From assembly GCA_025362765.1 (NCBI GenBank), contig JANYFI010000414.1, positions 1-14,727 on the forward strand: a stretch of DNA of 14,727 nucleotides, given 5' to 3'. The notes beneath the pieces are model-generated. The model saw nothing but the letters and a program-made list of their open reading frames with translations. It was not told the DNA's origin and made no database searches. Source of the DNA: Ferruginibacter sp. (GTDB lineage: Bacteria > Bacteroidota > Bacteroidia > Chitinophagales > Chitinophagaceae). The position numbers and the translations under genes were made by a program. Shown here in pieces: positions 6,754 through 13,483 of the stretch (within the stretch, counting starts at the first letter, position 1; each line of letters starts with the position of its first letter).

Positions 6754-8487
6754 TTATTGAGCATTTTGTGTATTTATATTGGCGCCTGTCAACTTATATA
6801 CCTTTCCATCTGTCTTGGTTAAAATGTACAATTCACCTTTGGAATCTCTACCAAAATGGAGGTCAGCACGTTCATTTTTACAAAGCTCTTTCAGCGTATG
6901 CAGTATGCCTTTGATTGAAATTTTCCATTCCATTACCGGAGCCTGTTTGCCCAGTTGGATGTCAGCGATATTGATGTAAAATAACCTGCCTGTGGCAATG
7001 TCGCCAAACAAATATTTCCCTTTAAGCTGGGGTATGGATTTACCCCAGTACTCAAGCCCGCCACAAGTCGCTATACCTTCATCATGGTCGTATTCCGCAA
7101 TGGGGTAGGTAATTTTATAAATACTGTCGTTTGCTGCAAGCGGATAAACTTTATTCAAATCGCCCTGTGGGTCCAGCACAAAATTACCTTCTCTTATTGG
7201 CCAGCCATAATCATGTCCGGGCAGTACAAGATTTATTGCTTCAATATTTCCCTGCCCAATATTACAGGCCAGCAGCTGGCCTGCTGTAGTCCAGCTAATG
7301 CGGTGTGGATTTCTAAAACCATAGGCGTAAATTTCTCCGAGTTTTTTGGATTGGCCTGCAAAAGGATTATCCGCCGGGATACCATAATGGCCATTAGCGC
7401 TGTTGCTTCCAGCCGGGTTTAAGCGAAGAATGCTTCCCCATACTTTATCGGTACTGTGCGCAATAAAAGGGTAGCCTTCTTCCACAGCAGCACCATCACC
7501 GATACATACATACAACAGGCCGTAATCTTTACTGCCGGGTTTTGAAAGTGGGTTGAAGGCAATCTCCTGCACGCCATGCATACCCGTTACCATATTTACC
7601 CTGAAAAGCTCCCTGGCTGTTCCTGAAAAAGTAGCCGCATTGGGAGTTGTCGTTTTCCATTCTGTAACCACCCATTGCAGCGTTACTTTAATAGAATCTG
7701 CATAACCAAAATCAGCCTTACCTGAGCCGGGCGCTTCGGCATGTGAAGTATATAAAAGACCGTTTTTAGCAAAGTCTGGATGAAAGGCAAAACTACCAAA
7801 ACCAGTTGCCACCCTTGGTTCGTGAATGAATGTTGGTTTCAATTTAGCCATGTCCATATAAACGACGGGCTTATTATTTTCAAGTTTATACAGCTTGCCC
7901 CGGAGGTCTACAATAAAAATGTTGCCGGTATGTGGCTCAAAATCTAATTTGGTAATTCTGGCTGCCGGTATGTGGCCACTGTCGATAGAAGGCGGTATTT
8001 GTGTAACCAGGTCTATATCTACTGTTAGGTTAGAAAGTTTAATTGGTTCGGGTATTGGATTGGATATGGCGTTTTCATTTTTTGCCAGCTTTTGTTCAGG
8101 CAATTTTTGTGTATTCAAAAACGCAATAATACTGTTGATTTCCTCTTTTGTAAGATTGGAAAAAGAGGTCATAGTTATCTTATATTTTTTAAGTAATTCA
8201 TTGGCACGGCTATCTCCTGACGCAATAATTTTTTGAGGATCCTTAATGAAATTCTCAATCCACTCAGCAGATACGGAATCCGTTATACCACCTAATTGCG
8301 GCCCCATCCCATCCTGTTTAAAATTGTGGCATCCACCGCAATATTTAGTGAAAGACGTTTCGCCTTTGGCTATCACTTTAGTGTCTGTAGAAATGGTACT
8401 TTTATTTAACGGCGAGCCGGAGTTGCAGGAGATGAAGTACAGCAATAACATTAAGCCGCTTGAAATAATAAGAATCCTTTGTTTCAT
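6754..8487 (-). CDS. Lipoprotein: c-type cytochrome fused to PQQ-dependent sugar dehydrogenase
   Basis: The 577-residue protein starts with a lipoprotein signal ending LYFISC, with C21 as the likely lipidated residue, so it is probably membrane-anchored and faces the periplasm. Residues ~38-125 form a class I cytochrome c domain with haem site C50-G-G-C53-H54 and distal ligand probably M106 (KITMTSF). Residues ~155-570 form the glucose/sorbosone dehydrogenase beta-propeller (GSDH type): GMHGVQEIAFNP with H304, YVCIGDGAA, WGSILRLNPAG, GEIYAYGFRNPHRISW and GHDYGWPIREG. Relatives oxidise aldoses with PQQ as cofactor, and the fused haem would take the electrons. No PQQ synthesis genes are visible. 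It is transcribed divergently from the regulator gene. The substrate is unknown; an aldose freed by the neighbouring enzymes is plausible but unproven. Confidence 0.9.
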   Translation of the reverse strand: MKQRILIISSGLMLLLYFISCNSGSPLNKSTISTDTKVIAKGETSFTKYCGGCHNFKQDGMGPQLGGITDSVSAEWIENFIKDPQKIIASGDSRANELLKKYKITMTSFSNLTKEEINSIIAFLNTQKLPEQKLAKNENAISNPIPEPIKLSNLTVDIDLVTQIPPSIDSGHIPAARITKLDFEPHTGNIFIVDLRGKLYKLENNKPVVYMDMAKLKPTFIHEPRVATGFGSFAFHPDFAKNGLLYTSHAEAPGSGKADFGYADSIKVTLQWVVTEWKTTTPNAATFSGTARELFRVNMVTGMHGVQEIAFNPLSKPGSKDYGLLYVCIGDGAAVEEGYPFIAHSTDKVWGSILRLNPAGSNSANGHYGIPADNPFAGQSKKLGEIYAYGFRNPHRISWTTAGQLLACNIGQGNIEAINLVLPGHDYGWPIREGNFVLDPQGDLNKVYPLAANDSIYKITYPIAEYDHDEGIATCGGLEYWGKSIPQLKGKYLFGDIATGRLFYINIADIQLGKQAPVMEWKISIKGILHTLKELCKNERADLHFGRDSKGELYILTKTDGKVYKLTGANINTQNAQ

Positions 8488-8518
8488 GAATTATTGATTG
8501 ATTCTGTTGAAAATGCTT

Positions 8519-8546
8519 CAGAAATAGACCATTTGGGCTAATACAA
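8519..8546 (-). promoter_or_regulatory. Candidate promoter of the sugar dehydrogenase gene
   Basis: On the minus strand TTG (8546-8544) is followed after 17 bases by TATTTCTG (8526-8519), one mismatch from TAnnTTTG. The start codon at 8487 lies 31 bases further on. Spacing and position fit a Bacteroidota sigma-A promoter. Confidence 0.45.
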
Positions 8547-8709
8547 TTTTTGTAAACGTACCTCATAAAACTAATGGCAGTTTATTTGGATGAGAACTAT
8601 GCCCTTTTGTTTTCCATTATAATTAATTACGAAATAAAAGTAAAAATATCTTATTTTTCCTTTACTTTGGCAAACAATTAAATTTTTTTAGAGGCAATGC
8701 ATGGGTAAG

Positions 8710-8738
8710 TTCTATAAAAAAATGCCTTTTTTATAGAA
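8710..8738. repeat. Perfect 12-bp inverted repeat (hairpin) upstream of the DeoR gene
   Basis: TTCTATAAAAAA (8710-8721) and TTTTTTATAGAA (8727-8738) are exact reverse complements separated by ATGCC. The element lies between divergent genes, 130 bp before the regulator start, so it ends neither gene's transcript. If transcription starts near 8675, it sits in the regulator's leader. Confidence 0.85.
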
Positions 8739-8742
8739 AAAA

Positions 8743-8760
8743 ACTACATTCACTACATTG
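8743..8760 (+). repeat. Tandem 9-bp direct repeat, possible operator
   Basis: ACTACATTC and ACTACATTG stand side by side and differ only in the last base. The 9-bp period and the position about 108 bp before the DeoR start suit a direct-repeat binding site. No binding protein can be named from the sequence alone. Confidence 0.5.
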
Positions 8761-8868
8761 TTAACTAATTATTATTGCATAATGCTTAAAAAACCGCTTG
8801 TATTTACTTATTATTATAAATAATTTAAACTTTTTACAATTAGCTGTTTATAAATTAAACTCGAACGT

Positions 8869-9654
8869 ATGGAAAATGGAGAAGGTAAATCTACAGTAAG
8901 TCGTAGAATTAAGATTTTAGAATCACTTAAAGTTCACGGACAGGTTAATGTAAATGAACTCAGCGAAACTTTAGGGGTAACAGGGGTAACCATAAGAAAT
9001 GACCTGGCACAACTAGAAAAGAAACGGGTGTTGATAAGAGCCCGGGGCGGGGCCATAAAGATGGAGCAAAACTTTGCGGAAGAAGATTATCCACTATCCG
9101 ATAAGCAAAAAAAGCATCTTGCAGAAAAAAAAGAAATCGGGATTAGGGCGGCGGAATTAATAGATGAAAACAACACCATTATAATAGACTCAGGTTCTAC
9201 CACCTATGAGCTTGCTAAAAACCTGAAGAGTTTTAATGCGCTTACGGTTATAACAAATGCACTGAATGTAGCGACAGTACTGGCAGAATACAACAATATC
9301 AATGTAATTGTTCCGGGAGGTATGTTGAAAAAAAATTCCTTATCCCTTGTTGGCATCCTGGCAGAACGGGGCTTTAAAGATTATTTCTGTGATAAGCTAT
9401 TCCTGGGTGTGGATGGTTTCGATCTCGATTTTGGTATATCAACACCAGATCCCGAGGAAGCTCACCTGAACCAGATAATGATTGAGATTTCAAAGGAAGT
9501 GATTGTTGTTGCGGACTCCAGTAAATTTCAAAGAAGAGGGTTTGCGTTTATCGCTCCATTAAATAAAATTAGTACAGTTGTTACTGATAAAGGCATACTG
9601 CCGGAAAGTAAAGCCAGGCTGGAAAAGGCGGGTGTAAAAGTAATTATAGCATAA
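8869..9654 (+). CDS. DeoR-family transcriptional regulator, AgaR-like
   Basis: The 261-residue protein has the DeoR helix-turn-helix at ~11-64 (RRIKILESLKVHGQVNVNEL, then TIRNDLAQLEKKRVLIRARGGA), followed by the DeoRC sugar-phosphate sensor from ~80. The sensor shows IIDSGSTTYELAKNL, LTVITNALNVATVLA, VPGGMLKKNSLSLVG and VVADSSKF. The stretch GVDGFDLDFGISTP, then EEAHLNQIM, resembles AgaR, the repressor of N-acetylgalactosamine genes, more than GlpR or DeoR. Members bind operators until a phosphorylated sugar releases them. Its place between the glycosidase block and susCD, with shared repeats in both flanking gaps, suggests that it controls itself and susCD. The ATG at 8869 has no strong Shine-Dalgarno site, but the HTH begins at the expected distance. 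The GalNAc-phosphate ligand is inferred. Confidence 0.9.
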   Translation: MENGEGKSTVSRRIKILESLKVHGQVNVNELSETLGVTGVTIRNDLAQLEKKRVLIRARGGAIKMEQNFAEEDYPLSDKQKKHLAEKKEIGIRAAELIDENNTIIIDSGSTTYELAKNLKSFNALTVITNALNVATVLAEYNNINVIVPGGMLKKNSLSLVGILAERGFKDYFCDKLFLGVDGFDLDFGISTPDPEEAHLNQIMIEISKEVIVVADSSKFQRRGFAFIAPLNKISTVVTDKGILPESKARLEKAGVKVIIA

Positions 9655-9682
9655 CCCCGTTCGATCATTAATTTGTAGCGGT

Positions 9683-9708
9683 ATAATAAAATTCTTCTCC
9701 TTTATTAT
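9683..9708 (+). repeat. 8-bp inverted repeat overlapping the regulator's terminator
   Basis: ATAATAAA (9683-9690) and TTTATTAT (9701-9708) are exact reverse complements with a 10-base loop. The right arm overlaps the left arm of the downstream terminator stem, so the two hairpins would compete. Confidence 0.5.
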
Positions 9709-9730
9709 GCCAATGGGCATATCTTTTTTT
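9706..9730 (+). terminator. Intrinsic terminator after the DeoR gene
   Basis: TATGCC (9706-9711) pairs with GGCATA (9716-9721) around the loop AATG and is followed by TCTTTTTTT. A stem plus T-run 52 bp after the stop codon is the classic pattern. It indicates that susC is transcribed from its own promoter. Confidence 0.7.
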
Positions 9731-10002
9731 ATAAAATGGCTAACTGTTTATAACCGCAATCACAGGTAATGCTACATGTGGACAAACTAAAAAAGGGGGG
9801 ATTACCCAATCTGCCTCCCAAACGTCATTTATCTTCCCGCTTTCAGGATAGCATTAATCATATCTTCACTGCATTTGCGATTTTATTTGCACCTTCCTAT
9901 GTCTGCAGCTATTCTATCGTAAAAATATAACACGATGAGATTAAGCGTGAAGTGGTTACAAAAAATGGTTTCGTTTCCTATTTCTTTAACGAACGGCTTA
10001 CT

Positions 10003-10019
10003 GTTGCAATGCATGCAAC
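10003..10019. promoter_or_regulatory. Candidate operator: GTTGCA-N5-TGCAAC upstream of susC
   Basis: GTTGCA and TGCAAC are exact inverted arms around ATGCA, 205 bp before the susC start. The internal word GCAATGCATG recurs at 8694-8703 upstream of the regulator gene. The symmetry and the recurrence suggest a regulator site; the binding protein is inferred. Confidence 0.35.
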
Positions 10020-10194
10020 TGGTTTAAATCTGTAACATATCTACAATGAAGAAAATTCAATGTGTATATACTAAAGCTTATTAAATAGTGAGTTTTAGTA
10101 TTCCTGACTTATTAATTATGTCTTACAGCATAAAGGAAATTATTTATTTTATTAAAAAGTAAAAGAAATATTTTATACTTTCAAAACCTTTTAT

Positions 10195-10202
10195 TACCTT
10201 CA
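10195..10202 (+). promoter_or_regulatory. Possible -7 box of the susCD promoter
   Basis: TACCTTCA lies 21 bases before the susC start and resembles the TACCTTCG box upstream of the GH20 gene. The surrounding bases are also similar (ATTACCTTC here, TTTACCTTC there). No TTG is found at the expected distance (TTA at 10173-10175 instead), so the call is weak. Confidence 0.28.
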
Positions 10203-10223
10203 TTCTTACTAAAATATAACGAA

Positions 10224-13200
10224 ATGAAGAAAAAAATGCTGCTTAAGAAAATTACGGTTTTCGCCATTGTACTTTTTTGCTTAGTAGGAGCGAGTGTGTA
10301 TGGGCAGGACGTTAAGATTAAAGGAACTGTAATTTCCGCCTCAGATGGCATACCTATTTCAGGTGCCAGTATTATGGTTCAAAATTCAAAAATTGGTGTT
10401 ACGACAGATGAAAATGGAAATTATAGTATTGAGGTACCCAAAACAAACACAACACTTGTTTTTTCTTATACCGGCCGGGTTTCTATTACGATAAATGCTA
10501 AAAACAATGCTGTTATAAACGTTAAAATGGAAGTTGCCAAGGGGCAGCTTGCAGAAGTGGTGGTAACTGCATTGGGTATAAAAAGAGCATCTAAAGATTT
10601 GGGATATTCTGTGCAGACCTTGAGTGGGGAGCAGGTTTCCACAGCTAAAGAACTTAACGTAGCAAATTCTTTACAGGGACAGGTGGCAGGAGTGTATGTA
10701 AATCAATCATCTGGCGGCCCCGCAGGATCAACTTATATTGATATAAGGGGCGCCAGTTCAATAGGAGGGAATAATTTGCCTTTATTTGTAGTGGATGGTG
10801 TACCTATTGATAATCAGCAACTAGGTATACAGACTTATGACGCAGGAACCGGAAATTTTGGATTAAAAGGCGGACCGCAATTATATGGAGCAATGCGGGA
10901 TTTTGGTGACGGAATTGGTAATATTAATCCTGACGATATTGCGAGTATGTCTGTATTGAAAGGACCTGCTGCAGCAGCTTTGTACGGCGCAAGGGGAGCG
11001 CATGGAGTTGTATTGATAACTACAAAAAAGGGGCAGGCAGGAAAAGCGAGAGTCGATTTTAGCTCGGGCGCGACTTTTGAAACAATTAATGTACTACCCA
11101 AAGTTCAAAATTCTTATGGCGGCGGTTATGGAGATGATAATAGTAATTTCAGTCCCTACGTAGTTAATGGCCAGCAGCAGTTTGAAAATGGTGATTCTGT
11201 ATGGGTGTACGGAAGCCAGTTGGATGACTGGGGTGGAAAATATGATGGAAGGCCAATGGTTTTTCAAGCCTGGCCTGGCATGAAGCCAATACGTTACTCG
11301 CCTCAGGGTTCAAGTCCCTGGAAAGAATTTTTCAGAACGGGGTCAACCTTTACTAATTCTGTTGCAGTATCAGGCGGCACAGAAAAGGCTACTTATAGAT
11401 TGTCGCTCACTGATTTGGAAAATAAAGGGATTACTCCCAATAATTCAATGAACAGGCAATCAATTGATTTGATTACAACCTTGCATCCCACCAGCAAGTT
11501 AACTGTAGAAGCTAAATTTAATTATGTAAGGCAGCATTCACTTAACCCTCCTGAAACCGCTGGCTCAAACACTAATGTGAATGCATCCATGGCCAGGATG
11601 GCTACATTTGTTCCACTTAGCCTGTTGAAAGATTATATCAATCCGAATGGACTTCAGAATAACTTTGTAAGTTTTGGTATTAACAATCCGTACTGGCTTA
11701 TGAATAAAGTGACAGCGGATGGCTCAAGAGATCGGATAATGGGGTATGCATTGGCCAGGTATCAATTTAATGACTGGTTAAATTTACAGGTTAGATCAGG
11801 AACCGACTTTTACTACGATGTAAGGAAACAGGTTCACGCTGTAGGCACCAATGATTATAATGGAAAAAGGGGGCAGGTAGATTTAATGAATTTTAACGTA
11901 AAGGAAGATAACAGCGATGTGTTGCTTTCAGCTTCCGGCAAACTATCCGGTAATTTTAAGGGATCACTTACTTTGGGTGCTAACCACCGGGATTCCAAAT
12001 CGAACATGCTTACCGTAGTTGGATCTCAACTAATTATTCCGAATTTATATACCACAGCCAATTCAAAACTCGTAACGTCTTTCCAATCTCCCACTCAAAA
12101 AATAATGAACTCTGCCTATTTTTCTGGTCAGGTAGGGTATAAAGATTATCTCTTTCTTGATGTAACCGGAAGAAATGACTGGTCTTCCACATTAGGGATG
12201 AATAATTATTCTTTTTTCTATCCATCAGTTAGCGGAAGTTTTGTTTTTAGCGATGCGTTAAAAATTAACTCCTCCATTTTTAAGTTTGGCAAACTACGTG
12301 CCTCTTATGCCGAAGCTGGAAATGATGCCTCTGCTTATATGACCCAGGGAGGTTATTATTTAACAAACAGAAGCTTTGGGGGCAACTTGCAGGCATCCAT
12401 TAATAGTGATGTGCCATTAGCCAATCTGAAAAATGAATTGAGTAAATCTTATGAAATAGGTACGGAATTGAGATTTTTTAATGATAGACTGAGTCTGGAT
12501 TTTACTTATTACACAGCTAAAACATTGAATCAAATAACACCCATACAAGTGTCGAATGCTACAGGGTATGGTACCAGGTTGATTAATGCCGGCGAGATTG
12601 ATAACAAGGGAATCGAAATTTTTGCAAGTGTTACTCCGATAAAGTCTAAAGATTTCAAATGGGATGTAACCTTCAATTTTTCCAGAAACAAATCTAAAGT
12701 AGCTTCTCTGGCCCCAGGGCTTGACACCTATTTATTACTGGAAACATACAACGGGGCAACCATACAGGCAGTGCCTGGCCAGCCTTTTGGCAACATTATG
12801 GGAATTCCTTTTGCAACAGTTCCTAAAACATCTAGTTCGTATCCAGGCGCAAGATTACTAAACGCCCAGGGAGTATGGCAGTCATCAGATCAACAGGAGG
12901 TATTGGGTAATATTCAGCCGGATTGGCTTGGAGGTGTTACCAACACATTTACCTATAAGAGTTTTACGTTAGGCGCTTTATTGGATATTAGGCAGGGAGG
13001 CCAGGTTTTTTCATTGACCAAGTACAATCAGATGGCAAGCGGTACGGGAGCATTCACTGAAAACAGGACCAACCTAATCGCCGATGGGGTAATTCAGCAG
13101 CCGGATGGCAGCTATAAAAAAAGTGATATCGTACTGTTGGCTCAGGAATATTATGCGCAACAGGGCCCTTGGTCAAATATTGCACAACCCATGATAATTA

Positions 13201-13463
13201 ATGCTTCATTTGTGGCTTTAAGGCAGGTAACCATTGGCTATAATATCGGCCACAATTCTTTACTAAAAAAGACGCCTTTTAAAACAGCGAAATTTTCTAT
13301 TGTAGCCAGAAACCTTCTTTATTTAAAGATCGATCCTCAATTCAAACAAATGGGGTTAAGTCCTGAAAATGCCTTTAACACCAGTTTTGCAGCACAGGGC
13401 GTAGAAACTCCCGGACTACCAACCACCAGAAGTGTAGGATTTAATTTATCCTTTTCATTCTAA
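10224..13463 (+). CDS. SusC/RagA-type TonB-dependent outer-membrane transporter
   Basis: The 1079-residue protein has a Sec signal peptide (hydrophobic ~11-25, cleavage near YGQ at 26-28). A carboxypeptidase-regulatory-like domain at ~30-112 (IKGTVISASDGIPISGASIM and TTDENGNYSIEVP) comes next. The TonB linker EVVVTALGIKRASKDLGYSV at ~112-131 leads to the plug (~130-275), with LQGQVAGVYVNQSSGGPAGS, DIRGASSIGG, FVVDGVPIDN and LKGPAAAALYGARGAHGVVLITTKKG. A beta-barrel fills the rest and ends in an aromatic strand (GFNLSFSF). It imports oligosaccharides bound by its SusD partner, powered by TonB. There is no N-terminal STN domain, so it is not a sigma/anti-sigma signalling transporter. The length is typical. 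susD follows after 20 bp. The glycan it takes up is inferred from the nearby glycosidases. Confidence 0.96.
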   Translation: MKKKMLLKKITVFAIVLFCLVGASVYGQDVKIKGTVISASDGIPISGASIMVQNSKIGVTTDENGNYSIEVPKTNTTLVFSYTGRVSITINAKNNAVINVKMEVAKGQLAEVVVTALGIKRASKDLGYSVQTLSGEQVSTAKELNVANSLQGQVAGVYVNQSSGGPAGSTYIDIRGASSIGGNNLPLFVVDGVPIDNQQLGIQTYDAGTGNFGLKGGPQLYGAMRDFGDGIGNINPDDIASMSVLKGPAAAALYGARGAHGVVLITTKKGQAGKARVDFSSGATFETINVLPKVQNSYGGGYGDDNSNFSPYVVNGQQQFENGDSVWVYGSQLDDWGGKYDGRPMVFQAWPGMKPIRYSPQGSSPWKEFFRTGSTFTNSVAVSGGTEKATYRLSLTDLENKGITPNNSMNRQSIDLITTLHPTSKLTVEAKFNYVRQHSLNPPETAGSNTNVNASMARMATFVPLSLLKDYINPNGLQNNFVSFGINNPYWLMNKVTADGSRDRIMGYALARYQFNDWLNLQVRSGTDFYYDVRKQVHAVGTNDYNGKRGQVDLMNFNVKEDNSDVLLSASGKLSGNFKGSLTLGANHRDSKSNMLTVVGSQLIIPNLYTTANSKLVTSFQSPTQKIMNSAYFSGQVGYKDYLFLDVTGRNDWSSTLGMNNYSFFYPSVSGSFVFSDALKINSSIFKFGKLRASYAEAGNDASAYMTQGGYYLTNRSFGGNLQASINSDVPLANLKNELSKSYEIGTELRFFNDRLSLDFTYYTAKTLNQITPIQVSNATGYGTRLINAGEIDNKGIEIFASVTPIKSKDFKWDVTFNFSRNKSKVASLAPGLDTYLLLETYNGATIQAVPGQPFGNIMGIPFATVPKTSSSYPGARLLNAQGVWQSSDQQEVLGNIQPDWLGGVTNTFTYKSFTLGALLDIRQGGQVFSLTKYNQMASGTGAFTENRTNLIADGVIQQPDGSYKKSDIVLLAQEYYAQQGPWSNIAQPMIINASFVALRQVTIGYNIGHNSLLKKTPFKTAKFSIVARNLLYLKIDPQFKQMGLSPENAFNTSFAAQGVETPGLPTTRSVGFNLSFSF

Positions 13464-13483
13464 TCAATTAAAAAAAGTAATAA

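Larger units (their letters stand above)
8488..8868. other. Divergent intergenic region between dehydrogenase and DeoR genes
   Basis: This 381-bp AT-rich gap holds the outward promoters of two divergent genes and an unusual density of repeats on the regulator side. These are GCAATGCATG at 8694-8703 (repeated upstream of susC), a perfect 12-bp inverted repeat at 8710-8738, a 9-bp tandem repeat at 8743-8760, and TAGCTGTTTATAA at 8841-8853 (repeated after the regulator gene). TTACTTTGG at 8662-8670 resembles a -7 box, but no TTG lies at the right distance, so the regulator's promoter stays uncertain. I see no RNA gene or small coding frame. Confidence 0.6.
9655..10223. other. Long intergenic region between DeoR gene and susC
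   Basis: After the terminator, this 569-bp gap carries TAACTGTTTATAA at 9741-9753 (12 of 13 bases as upstream of the regulator), an inverted repeat TTCGTT (9970-9975) / AACGAA (9988-9993), and the inverted repeat GTTGCA (10003-10008) / TGCAAC (10014-10019). That last repeat contains the GCAATGCATG word also found at 8694. An open frame at 9769-9930 (53 codons from ATG) has a hydrophobic C-terminal half but no clear ribosome site or recognised family. The last ~150 bases are very AT-rich and should hold the susC promoter. No tRNA or known riboswitch is visible. Confidence 0.55.

Noticed and set aside
6696..6979. Plus-strand open frames overlapping the 3' end of the dehydrogenase gene
   Set aside because: They are antisense to the conserved C-terminal propeller segment and have no recognisable protein features.
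8710..8738. Intrinsic terminator interpretation of the 12-bp hairpin
   Set aside because: No gene on either strand ends here, the stem is almost all A/T, and the T-run is part of the stem rather than after it.
9935..10027. 30-codon frame starting MRLSVKWLQK upstream of susC
   Set aside because: It is too short, lacks a ribosome site and overlaps the inverted repeats. Chance is the simplest explanation.
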